Positions 1 to 5,954 of a stretch of 11,208 nucleotides of DNA are shown here, piece by piece. Position 1 is the stretch's first letter, and every line of letters begins with the position of its first letter. The stretch is from T1Sed10-7 sp046540855 (lineage in GTDB: Bacteria > Actinomycetota > Nitriliruptoria > Nitriliruptorales > Nitriliruptoraceae). Location of the stretch: contig JBKHEJ010000081.1 of the NCBI GenBank assembly GCA_046540855.1, positions 1 to 11,208 on the forward strand, written 5' to 3'. Position numbers and translations under genes: made by a program. The notes beneath the pieces were generated by a model. The model saw only the letters and a list, made by a program, of their open reading frames with translations, made no database searches and was not told the origin of the DNA.

Positions 1-328
1 GACGGGCGTTCCTGAGAGGCTCCGTCGCGGTCACGGCCGCCGGCGCGCTCGCCGCACCGGGGTGGCCGACCGTCGGATCGTTGACCGCATCGTTCCTGGC
101 GTGCGAGGCGGCGAAGGCGTCGGAGTGCACCCAGGCGTCGTACGCCCCGACGTCGCGCCACCGGGTCACCACCAGGTAGCGGTGGGAGCCGTCGGTGGGC
201 CGCAGCAGCTCGAAGGACTCGAAGCCATCGACGTGCTCGACCTCACCCGCGCGGGCGGCGAAGCGTTCCTCGAGCGTCGCACCGCCCCCCTCGGGTACCT
301 GGATCGCGTTGATCTTGACGATGGACAC
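1..328 (-). CDS. mhuD: MhuD-like heme-degrading monooxygenase (ABM fold), C-terminus beyond the left edge
   Basis: The first 109 codons are visible. The protein opens VSIVKINAIQVPEG, nearly the start of mycobacterial MhuD (Rv3592), a dimeric ferredoxin-like antibiotic-biosynthesis-monooxygenase-fold enzyme that cleaves heme to release iron. The residues I recall as functional in MhuD are present: Asn7, Arg22/Arg26, Trp66 and a candidate heme-ligand His76. There is one more residue between Trp66 and His than in MhuD. After the histidine the sequence is Ala/Pro-rich and the expected last beta strand (LLEFEVV-like) is not seen before the edge, so the tail is longer or diverged. The GTG start at 328 was chosen because GGAGGAG lies six bases upstream and because it places Asn at position 7. 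A cytoplasmic heme-iron recycling role is inferred from the family. Confidence 0.85.
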   Translation of the reverse strand, partial: MSIVKINAIQVPEGGGATLEERFAARAGEVEHVDGFESFELLRPTDGSHRYLVVTRWRDVGAYDAWVHSDAFAASHARNDAVNDPTVGHPGAASAPAAVTATEPLRNAR

Positions 329-334
329 CTCGAT

Positions 335-377
335 CTCCTCCCTGGCGCACGCGGCCGTGCGCGACCACCTCACCGTA
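335..377 (-). promoter_or_regulatory. Putative promoter and 5' stem-loop leader of the mhuD-like gene
   Basis: On the minus strand a TACGGT hexamer (377 to 372) could be a -10 element; no convincing -35 is seen. Just downstream is a perfect 7-bp hairpin, arms GCGCACG (345-351) and CGTGCGC (356-362) with a 4-base loop, followed by the GGAGGAG ribosome site (336-342). If transcription starts near 365, the hairpin would sit at the extreme 5' end of the mRNA. Promoter assignment is by eye only. Confidence 0.3.
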
Positions 378-442
378 ACGGCGCCCTCACGGCCCGGCCA
401 CGGGCGTCCGGACGGGGTGAACCGCTCACGCGTTGCCGCTGC

Positions 443-943
443 TCACCACCAGGCGGTCCCCTCCGGTCCCTTGAAGGGGCCGACGACCCGCGAGGTGATC
501 CAGCCGCCGTAGAAGTCGCTCTCGCTCGCTCGCACCACCTCGCCATCGACGAGGCACCGCTCCACCCGGCTCGGGTAGAAGGTGACGTGGCCGGCGAGCG
601 CCGCGAAGCGCCCGGTCGGCTCCGGGTAGTACCACCCGGCGAGCGGGACGCGGTGGTCTCCGACGACGACGTCGAGGTAGCTGGCCTGCCCCTTGAACTC
701 GCAGAAGGTGCGGTGCGGGTTGTGGACCAGCACCTCCTGGTCGACGTCGTCGAGGGGGAGGTAGTACGAGGGCGGGTGGGAGGTCTCGAGCACGCGGATG
801 GCGCGGCGGGTCTCGGCGATGCGACGGTCGGCGACGAACACCTCGACGTGCTCGTCGCTGGGGTCCATCGCAGGCGGCCGCGGGTAGTCCCAGACGGACT
901 CCTGACCGGGGCCGACCGGGTCGGGTTTCGGCCGTGGACGCAT
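443..943 (-). CDS. DUF427 domain-containing protein
   Basis: This is a 166-residue protein and almost all of it matches the DUF427 pattern: ESVWDYPRPP near residues 15-24, VLETSHPP at 51-58, CEFKG at 81-85, GWYYPEP at 103-109, FYGGWIT at 144-150 and GPFKG at 155-159, ending in Trp-Trp. DUF427 is a small beta-rich cytoplasmic family common in actinobacteria with no established biochemical function that I know of. The ATG at 943 is preceded by GGAG at a five-base spacing and gives a usual family length. The open frame continues far upstream, but that part has no protein-like character. The gene lies 114 bp upstream of the mhuD-like gene on the same strand, and a separate possible promoter lies in that gap, so co-transcription is uncertain. 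Confidence 0.9.
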   Translation of the reverse strand: MRPRPKPDPVGPGQESVWDYPRPPAMDPSDEHVEVFVADRRIAETRRAIRVLETSHPPSYYLPLDDVDQEVLVHNPHRTFCEFKGQASYLDVVVGDHRVPLAGWYYPEPTGRFAALAGHVTFYPSRVERCLVDGEVVRASESDFYGGWITSRVVGPFKGPEGTAWW

Positions 944-1020
944 GGTTGCTCCGGGTGGCGTGCGGACGTCGACGCGCGAGGTTCGGACCTGCGCACGGCC
1001 AGGGTGGGGGCGGGCCGGTC

Positions 1021-1026
1021 TACCCT
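1021..1026 (+). promoter_or_regulatory. Possible -10 element of the small membrane protein gene
   Basis: TACCCT fits the TAnnnT -10 form and sits 28 bases before the ATG at 1055, giving a leader of about 20 nt. No clear -35 hexamer is visible. The 111-bp gap between 943 and 1055 separates divergent genes, so it must hold promoters for both directions; I found no persuasive -10 for the minus-strand gene. Confidence 0.3.
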
Positions 1027-1054
1027 CCACCCTCCCGCAGGACCCGGAGCAGGC

Positions 1055-1558
1055 ATGGCCACCAAGGATGAACGCCGGGAACGGCAGCGGCGGTTCGCGA
1101 CGCTGTCGGCACCGGACCGGCGCGCCATCGTGCGCAGCGTGAACCGGGGGCAGCCGGTCGAGCAGCGCAAGCACGCCGAGCACGCGGTCCACATCGCTCG
1201 GCGTCAGATGCGCTTCTGGCGCTGGTCGTGGCTGATCGGTCCCGCCGTGGGCCTGGTCCAGATCGGCCAGCTCGGGTGGCAGGTCGCCCTGCTGAACGCG
1301 GCGGTGGCCGCGCTGGCGCTCGGTGCCATGTCGGCGTTCTTCTTCCTGCGAGCCCGGCGTGCACTGCAGGCCAACCTCGCGCTGCTGTCCCGTCGCGACG
1401 CCGCCCGGCTCGGTGAGGGCGAGGGTGCCTCGGGGCGGGACAGCCACCTGCCGGGAAGCACGCCTCAGCGCGGTGACGCCGGGGCCGGGCCGGGCTCGCC
1501 GACACCTGAGCGCCGCCCCTACCAGCCACGGGGGCGCAAGCGGCGTGATCGCGGCTGA
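1055..1558 (+). CDS. Hypothetical small membrane protein with two TM segments
   Basis: The 167-residue protein is not one I recognise. It has a charged N-terminus (MATKDERRERQRR) and a basic, probably helical segment to about residue 56. Two adjacent hydrophobic segments follow, about 57-75 (WSWLIGPAVGLVQ) and 77-98 (VALLNAAVAALALGAMSAFFF region). The C-terminal tail is basic, Pro/Gly-rich and looks disordered, ending RGRKRRDRG. The layout predicts a helical hairpin in the inner membrane with both ends in the cytoplasm. The ATG at 1055 has GGAG ten bases upstream (1045-1048); the open frame extends upstream but that part lies in the divergent promoter gap. It is divergent from the DUF427 gene and followed by a GC-rich hairpin. 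Nothing nearby reveals its function. Confidence 0.75.
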   Translation: MATKDERRERQRRFATLSAPDRRAIVRSVNRGQPVEQRKHAEHAVHIARRQMRFWRWSWLIGPAVGLVQIGQLGWQVALLNAAVAALALGAMSAFFFLRARRALQANLALLSRRDAARLGEGEGASGRDSHLPGSTPQRGDAGAGPGSPTPERRPYQPRGRKRRDRG

Positions 1559-1561
1559 GAG

Positions 1562-1585
1562 GCGCGCGGTCGGCACGCCGCGCGC
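1562..1585 (+). terminator. GC-rich stem-loop just after the small membrane protein gene
   Basis: A perfect 8-bp stem, GCGCGCGG (1562-1569) and CCGCGCGC (1578-1585), with an 8-base loop starts four bases after the stop codon. There is no T-tract, as in many candidate actinobacterial terminators. Confidence 0.45.
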
Positions 1586-1726
1586 GGGCACAGGACGTCC
1601 CCAGCGCCCGACCGAGCTCGCGCTCCCTTCCCCGTGGAGCGTGGTCCCGATCGAGCGGCTGGGGACGTCGTTCGAGCACCGTAGGCAGACCGGGTCCGCG
1701 TTGTCGACCACGACCGGTCCACGCCC

Positions 1727-1872
1727 TGTGGATGAGCCCCCCGGATGGTGTGGACAGGATGTGGACGCGTCGTGGACGAGGGGGTGTCCGAGGAGCGATG
1801 ACGCCCGCCACGGACACGCAGCGCCGGTCCGCGGCCCGCTGGCTCCACACCTGCTCCACAACCTGTGGACAG
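1727..1872. repeat. Cluster of DnaA-box-like 9-mers in 11-bp phase
   Basis: Seven 9-mers resemble TTGTCCACA/TTATCCACA or their complement. On the plus strand: TGTGGATGA (1727, one mismatch to the complement of TTATCCACA), TGTGGACAG (1749, one mismatch to the complement of TTGTCCACA), TGTGGACGC (1760, two), CGTGGACGA (1771, two) and TGTGGACAG (1864, one). In the opposite orientation: GGCTCCACA (1841, three) and TGCTCCACA (1852, two). Box starts at 1727, 1749, 1760 and 1771 are 22, 11 and 11 bp apart, and 1841 to 1852 is again 11. Nine-base boxes with two-base gaps is a spacing known for DnaA arrays in E. coli oriC. No box is a perfect consensus and no AT-rich unwinding element is visible. It could instead be the operator of another protein. 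Confidence 0.5.
1784..1817. repeat. Inverted repeat between the two halves of the box cluster
   Basis: GTGTCCG (1784-1790) and CGGACAC (1811-1817) form a perfect 7-bp inverted repeat with a 20-base spacer, centred near 1800.5, almost the midpoint of the box cluster (1799.5). It could be a dimeric protein site or chance in GC-rich DNA. Confidence 0.35.
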
Positions 1873-1967
1873 GCAGCTGGACCCGTGCGAGCGAGCCCGA
1901 CGCCGCTCGAGTGCGTCCGTCGCACGCGGGGCCCCGGACGCGGGCATCACGACCCGTCCTGTGCTAT

Positions 1968-1990
1968 CGGGGGCGCGGCGCCCGCCCCCG
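1968..1990. repeat. GC-rich hairpin upstream of the M48 gene
   Basis: CGGGGGCG (1968-1975) and CGCCCCCG (1983-1990) form a perfect 8-bp stem with a 7-base loop. It lies about 80 bp before the metallopeptidase start. It has no T-tract, so it is more likely leader structure or chance than a terminator. Confidence 0.35.
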
Positions 1991-2068
1991 CGGCCGCCGT
2001 CGCTCACCGTCGCGGCGGGGCGGCCAAGCCGGACGTCGAGCCCCCGCGAAGGACCCTGGAGCGCGACC

Positions 2069-2719
2069 GTGGACGTCGCTACCGGCGCGATGAGCACCCC
2101 ACACCCCCCAGGCGTCCAGCACCTCGCCGCGACGACGGGTCGCCCACCGGTCGAGATCCACCGCAGCACCCGCCGCCGGCGCAGCGGGCAGGCGGGGCTG
2201 CGGGACGGACGGATCGTCGTGCGCATCCCGGCCGGCCTGCCCCCTGAGGAGGACCAGGCGCTGGTGGACACGCTGCTCGGCAAGGTACTCCGGACCCGCT
2301 CGGCAGACGATCGCGGTGGCGACGCCTGGCTGCAGCGACGGGCCGACCTGCTCGCCGACCGGTACCTGGACGGGGTACGGGCCCGCACCGTGCGGTGGTC
2401 GTCGCGGATGCAGCGCCGCTGGGGGTCCTGCACACCCTCGACGGGTGAGATCCGCATCAGCGACCGGCTCGCGAGCGCCCCGACCTTCGTGCTCGATCAC
2501 GTCCTGGTGCACGAGCTCGCGCACCTGCACGTGCCCGGTCACGACCAGCGCTTCCAGGCGCTGCTCGCCCGCTACCCCCACGCCGAACGGGCGCGCGGCT
2601 ACCTCGACGGCTTCGAGGCGGGCTTGGCGGCCGCCGCCCGTGGTGGCCGGGGCACGGATCCTCAGCCGCGCGGGTCGGCGCCATCCTCCGGGCCACCCGG
2701 GTCCTCGTCGTCTGACTGA
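2069..2719 (+). CDS. M48-family (YgjP/DUF45-type) zinc metallopeptidase
   Basis: The 216-residue protein matches the YgjP-like family: an early Arg-rich segment (STRRRRSG), a core with SRMQRRWGSCTP, where the RWGSC motif is typical of the family, and the zinc site VLVHELAHLHVPGH. HELAH falls at residues 148-152 with a third candidate ligand, His158. RYPHAERARGYLDG follows, also typical. It should be a soluble cytoplasmic enzyme with no signal peptide or TM; its substrate is unknown. The GTG at 2069 was preferred because GGAG (2058-2061) lies seven bases before it, whereas the ATG at 2090 (209 residues) has no ribosome site. The last ~30 residues are Gly/Ser/Pro-rich and their DNA overlaps the convergent zincin gene by 58 bp. 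Confidence 0.88.
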   Translation: MDVATGAMSTPHPPGVQHLAATTGRPPVEIHRSTRRRRSGQAGLRDGRIVVRIPAGLPPEEDQALVDTLLGKVLRTRSADDRGGDAWLQRRADLLADRYLDGVRARTVRWSSRMQRRWGSCTPSTGEIRISDRLASAPTFVLDHVLVHELAHLHVPGHDQRFQALLARYPHAERARGYLDGFEAGLAAAARGGRGTDPQPRGSAPSSGPPGSSSSD

Positions 2720-4200
2720 GCGTCACCGTCCTCAGCGCCGCTGTCCGGCCCTGCGCCGCCCTGCGCCGCGAGCCGCTCAGCGGCGCTGTCCTCGTGCGGG
2801 GCGTCGCCTAGGCTCTCGAACAGCGCAGCCAGGTCGTCGGGGACCTCCTCGCTGGTGGCGGTCCGCGCGAGCCAGCGGTTGTGGTCCGCCAGCTCCTCGC
2901 CATCGGGCAGGTTCTCCGGGTGCGCGAGCGCACGGTGCAACCCCTCGGGGCCGAGCGCCGCCTCGACCGCCTCGACGAACCGCTCACCGACGGACTCGTC
3001 CGCCGGTTTCAGGTCCAGACCGAGCAGCGCCGCGAGCAGCTGCTCGCCGTCCCCGCGGGCCACGCGGCGACGTCGCAGCACCTCCTGGATGCGCCCGAAG
3101 CTCGGGAGCCGGCCCTCGACGGCCCGTGCCACCTCGTGCCTCGCCCAGGCACCGACGAGGCACACCACCCCCTGGAGGCGGTCCAGCACCCGCTGCTGCT
3201 CCTCGGTCGGGGTCAGCCGGAAGCTCGCCGCCCGCTCCATGGCGCGGGCGAGGGACTCCTCGTCCTCGGGGTCCAGACCGACGGTCAGCTCCTCAGCGAC
3301 CTCACGCATGCGGTCGGCGTCCACCACCGTGCCAGCGGCGAAGCGCGCCACCAGCGCGGCGACGTGCGCCTCGAGCCACGGTACGGCGTGGTAGAGGCGT
3401 CGATGGGCCGCCTCGTGCAGCGCGAGGACCAGGCGCACCTCCTCGTCGTCGAGGCCGTACCCGGCGAGGTCGTCGGCGACGTTGACGACCAGCAGGTGGG
3501 CCTGCTCCCGGGGCGCGGTGGGGATGCCGAGGTCGTACTGCCCGATCAGCTGCCGGGCCAGCTGTCCGATCACCTGCCCGGCCTGGAGCCCCGCGAGCCC
3601 GGCGCCGGCCGGCCGGAGCAGCTCACCGGGGTCGCTCCCGAGCAGCTGCTCGAACATCGGCCGCAGCTCCTCGGGCAGCCCCGCGGCACCGAGCAACCCC
3701 TCAAGCTCCTCCCGGCCACCCTCGCCGGTCAGCTGGTCGAGCTGCTCCCGGGCGAGGTCCACCATGGCATCGGTCGCCGCGCGCGCCACCGGCTCCACCA
3801 GCGGCTTGAGCGCCGGGATCGCGGCGTTCACCCAGGTCTGCCGCGACGCCGCGACCACCGTCCCCACCCCCGTCGGGCTCGGCAGCGGCGTCTGATCGAG
3901 CCAGTGCTCCGCGAGGTCGAAGGCGGCCGTGATGGCCAGAGCCTCCACGTCGGTCGCGGACCGGTCCCCCTCGGCGGCGACCTGCAGGGCGACGCGGGTC
4001 GCGAGCTCCCAGTCCACGGGGCCGGTCGGGACGGTGGCGGGGAAGGCGCCGAACCCCGGCATCCCGCCACCGAACAGCTGGGAGAGCTGCTGCTGGGCCT
4101 GGGCCAGCGCGTCCGGCCCACCCAGCTGCTCGAGCATGGCCCGAAGCTCCGGCGGGAGGTGCTCGAAGGGATCCTGCGGACGATCTGGGTGCTCGCTCAC
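2662..4200 (-). CDS. Zincin-like metalloprotease / putative hydrolase (DUF2342-type, Rv3195-like)
   Basis: The 512-residue protein has the layout of the actinobacterial zincin-like hydrolase family. A short polar N-terminus (PFEHLPPELRAMLEQL) leads to a Gly-rich stretch (LFGGGMPGFG) and a long helical domain with PVDWELATRVALQVAA near 61-76. The zinc motif LHEAAHRRLYHAVPWLE follows, HEAAH being residues 262-266, then a helical C-terminal half and a disordered, acidic Gly/Asp-rich tail from about 470. The family is predicted to be cytoplasmic or membrane-associated; the substrate is unknown. Start is GTG at 4200 with GAGG about nine bases upstream. It is divergent from the SDR gene (83-bp gap) and convergent with the M48 gene. 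In M. tuberculosis Rv3195 is likewise next to the PDZ/S16 and UPF0182 genes (from memory). Confidence 0.88.
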   Translation of the reverse strand: MSEHPDRPQDPFEHLPPELRAMLEQLGGPDALAQAQQQLSQLFGGGMPGFGAFPATVPTGPVDWELATRVALQVAAEGDRSATDVEALAITAAFDLAEHWLDQTPLPSPTGVGTVVAASRQTWVNAAIPALKPLVEPVARAATDAMVDLAREQLDQLTGEGGREELEGLLGAAGLPEELRPMFEQLLGSDPGELLRPAGAGLAGLQAGQVIGQLARQLIGQYDLGIPTAPREQAHLLVVNVADDLAGYGLDDEEVRLVLALHEAAHRRLYHAVPWLEAHVAALVARFAAGTVVDADRMREVAEELTVGLDPEDEESLARAMERAASFRLTPTEEQQRVLDRLQGVVCLVGAWARHEVARAVEGRLPSFGRIQEVLRRRRVARGDGEQLLAALLGLDLKPADESVGERFVEAVEAALGPEGLHRALAHPENLPDGEELADHNRWLARTATSEEVPDDLAALFESLGDAPHEDSAAERLAAQGGAGPDSGAEDGDAQSDDEDPGGPEDGADPRG

Positions 4201-4229
4201 GGCGGGCCTCGCTGGGTGCGGAGGCTCGC

Positions 4230-4235
4230 TACGGT
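4230..4235 (+). promoter_or_regulatory. Possible -10 element for the SDR gene
   Basis: TACGGT, the same hexamer as in the mhuD-like leader, lies in the 83-bp divergent gap, 48 bases before the SDR start. No good -35 is seen. The ribosome site GGGGAGG (4268-4274 area) is nine bases before the GTG at 4284. Confidence 0.3.
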
Positions 4236-4283
4236 AGAGCAGAGATGACCCCGCGGTGCGGGGGATGAGGGGAGGCAGCGCAG

Positions 4284-5357
4284 GTGACCGTCGTCGCGAT
4301 CACGGGTGCGAGCAGCGTCCTCGGCCCGCGCCTGCTGCGGCGGGTGGCAAGCGCCTCCGACATCACCCGCATCATCGCGATCGACCGCTCCCCGCCGCTC
4401 GGCGTCACGGTGACAGGCTGCAGCTTCCACGAGGCCGACCCGGGCACCGCGGACCTGCGAGCGGTCCTCGCTGGCGTCGACGTCGTCGTCCACCTCGGCG
4501 CGACCCTGGAGCCGACCCGGGACGACGCCCTGGTGCGCAGGCGTGAGGTCGATGCGGCCAAGCGCGTCGCCGAGGCCGCTGCGGAGGCCGGGGTCGGCCA
4601 CCTGGTCGTGACCTCCAGCGTGCTCGCCTACGGCGCCCACCCCGACAACGAGGTACCGCTCACCGAGGACCGTCCGATCCGTGGGCTGTCGGGGCTCCCC
4701 GCAGCCGAGCACGCCGCCGAGGTTGAGCACTGGCTGGAGCGGTTCCGTGCCGCGCACCCCGAGGTGACGGTCACCACCCTGCGCCTGGCCCTGCTCGCCG
4801 GGCCCGACGTGGACACGCTGCTGACCCGAGCGTTGGAGGCCCCACGCATCCCGGCGGTCCGGGGGCACCGACCACCCCTGCAGTTCCTCCACCCCGACGA
4901 CGCCGTGGACGCGATCGTCCACGCGATCGCGCACCGCCTCGCGGGCGCGTACAACGTGTGCGCCGACGGCTGGCTCTCCTTCGACGAGGTCACCGCGATC
5001 CTCGGCCGGCCGGCCCTGGAGGTCCCCGAGGAGGTCGCCTACAGCGGCGCGGCCGGCGTCTACGCGCTGCGGCTGGGCGACCTGTCCCCGGGTCTCGTCT
5101 CCCTGTTCGTGCACCCGTGCGTGATGAGCAACGACGCGTTGACGGCGACGGGCTGGCGCCCGCGCGCGAGCAACCGGGACGCCGTCGCGGCGCTCGCGGT
5201 GGAACACGGCCGCTACCTCACCCTCGGCCGGGTCCGGGCGACCCGGGCCACCGTGGCGGTCTCCGCGCTGGTCGGCACCGCGCTCGGCAGCGTGGCCCTG
5301 TGGCAGCTCGCTCGCCTCGCACGGCGCAGGTGGCAACGGCGACGCGCCCGACGGTGA
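4284..5357 (+). CDS. Atypical extended SDR / NAD-dependent epimerase-like protein with a C-terminal TM
   Basis: The 357-residue protein has an N-terminal Rossmann nucleotide site, VVAITGASSVLGPRLL (residues 3-18; TGxxxxxG form), a beta strand with DVVVHLGA (66-73), the extended-SDR strand LVVTSSVLAYG (107-117) and LQFLHPDDAVDAI (199-211). The YxxxK catalytic motif, expected about 20-25 residues after SSVLAYG, is missing: the equivalent helix reads GLPAAEHAAEVEHW, with no Tyr or Lys. A hydrophobic segment at about 323-341 followed by a very basic end (RRRWQRRRARR) predicts a C-terminal membrane anchor with the enzyme domain cytoplasmic. It probably binds NAD(P) but may not be a normal dehydrogenase. 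The GTG start has a strong ribosome site. It heads the plus-strand run that includes the PDZ protease. Confidence 0.82.
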   Translation: MTVVAITGASSVLGPRLLRRVASASDITRIIAIDRSPPLGVTVTGCSFHEADPGTADLRAVLAGVDVVVHLGATLEPTRDDALVRRREVDAAKRVAEAAAEAGVGHLVVTSSVLAYGAHPDNEVPLTEDRPIRGLSGLPAAEHAAEVEHWLERFRAAHPEVTVTTLRLALLAGPDVDTLLTRALEAPRIPAVRGHRPPLQFLHPDDAVDAIVHAIAHRLAGAYNVCADGWLSFDEVTAILGRPALEVPEEVAYSGAAGVYALRLGDLSPGLVSLFVHPCVMSNDALTATGWRPRASNRDAVAALAVEHGRYLTLGRVRATRATVAVSALVGTALGSVALWQLARLARRRWQRRRARR

Positions 5358-5372
5358 GCCCCTCAGGCCCCT

Positions 5373-5384
5373 AGCCCCGGGGCT
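5373..5384 (+). terminator. Palindromic hairpin after the SDR gene
   Basis: AGCCCCGGGGCT is a perfect 12-base palindrome 15 bp after the SDR stop, followed by CTTCTC. A stem could also form with AGCCCC at 5357-5362 as the 5' arm. There is no real T-run, so termination is uncertain. Confidence 0.3.
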
Positions 5385-5487
5385 TCTCATCGCGCGCGCG
5401 GACCGGTCTCAAGCCGGCACCCGCACGAGCCGATGGTGGGGCAACGGCGCCCCCAGGGGTGTCGTCACGCTCGCGAGGGAGATGACG

Positions 5488-5895
5488 ATGGGCTACGCGG
5501 TGCACCACGTGGACGCGGACGGTGCGACGCACCTGGAGGACCACCCCACCCTGGACGGGGCGCTGGCGCGGGTCGAGTCGCTCCGCAACGACGGGCCGGC
5601 CTCCGAGGTCCGGGTCTTCAAGGAGATCCCGATCGAGGTCCGGACCTACTACAAGGTCGTGGCCGTCGAGGCTGCCGAGGAGCCGACGGAGACCGCGGAC
5701 ACGGCGGAGGAGGCCACGGCGACGCTGCCTCCCCCGACCGAGCCGGTGGCCCACGAGGCCCGTACGCACCCCGTCCGGCTCGAGCCGCCGCCCGGTGCGA
5801 TGCTCATCGGTCCTGCCCCGTCGACCGCGGAGCCGACCGCCGCGCCGGAGTCGCGGGAGCAGGCGGCGCACCGGGGGATCTTCTCGCGCGGTTGA
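5488..5895 (+). CDS. Conserved hypothetical protein with a Pro/Ala-rich C-terminal tail
   Basis: I do not recognise a named family. The 135-residue product has an ordered-looking N-terminal 60 residues (MGYAVHHVDADG, then TLDGALARVESLRNDG, then VFKEIPIEVRTYYKVV), suggesting a small alpha/beta domain. A Glu/Thr/Pro/Ala-rich, probably disordered linker follows, and the end is RGIFSRG. There is no TM or signal peptide. Two in-frame ATGs lie close together, at 5482 and 5488; the second is chosen because GCGAGGGAG ends at 5481, a six-base spacing, whereas the first abuts the ribosome site. It is 130 bp from the SDR gene and 59 bp before the PDZ protease gene. Codon use matches its neighbours, so it is a real gene rather than a shadow frame. 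Confidence 0.7.
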   Translation: MGYAVHHVDADGATHLEDHPTLDGALARVESLRNDGPASEVRVFKEIPIEVRTYYKVVAVEAAEEPTETADTAEEATATLPPPTEPVAHEARTHPVRLEPPPGAMLIGPAPSTAEPTAAPESREQAAHRGIFSRG

Positions 5896-5918
5896 GCCCG
5901 CGGCACCACCGGTAGCCT
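5892..5918 (+). promoter_or_regulatory. Possible promoter of the PDZ/S16 protease gene
   Basis: TTGAGC (5892-5897) and TAGCCT (5913-5918) are spaced 15 bp apart, shorter than ideal. The -10-like hexamer is convincing by position, giving a leader of about 30 nt before the GTG at 5955. The -35 overlaps the end of the preceding gene. Confidence 0.35.
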
Positions 5919-5954
5919 GGTCCGGCCCCGTCCGTGTCGTGGTGGAGGAAGCGC

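Larger units (their letters stand above)
1559..2068. other. 510-bp gene-free intergenic region
   Basis: All six frames here give only low-complexity, Arg/Pro/Ser-rich translations with no recognisable domain, so I call no gene. The region holds the hairpin at 1562-1585, the DnaA-box-like array at 1727-1872, an inverted repeat at 1784-1817 and a second GC hairpin at 1968-1990. The stretch 1586-1726 shows nothing notable except isolated TCCAC-like words. For so compact a neighbourhood this is a long non-coding interval. Confidence 0.6.

Noticed and set aside
62..1054. Long plus-strand open frame across the mhuD-like and DUF427 genes, upstream of the membrane protein
   Set aside because: It is the antisense shadow of two clear minus-strand genes in GC-rich DNA; only the part from 1055 has its own start, ribosome site and membrane segments.
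944..1861. Minus-strand open frame upstream of the DUF427 start
   Set aside because: The translation is low-complexity and runs antisense through the membrane protein gene; DUF427 homology starts after ATG 943, which has a ribosome site.
1727..1872. CRISPR-like array
   Set aside because: Repeat words are only 6-9 bases at 11-bp steps, with no spacer-sized intervals and no cas genes nearby.
2881..4248. 455-codon plus-strand ORF opposite the zincin gene
   Set aside because: Its composition (repetitive Arg/Leu/Gly) fits an antisense shadow; the minus strand carries HEAAH and family features.
4245..4268. A seven-codon ORF (MTPRCGG) between the -10 candidate and the SDR start, a possible upstream regulatory ORF
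   Set aside because: It is too short to judge, lacks a ribosome site and can arise by chance; there is no attenuator-like structure around it.
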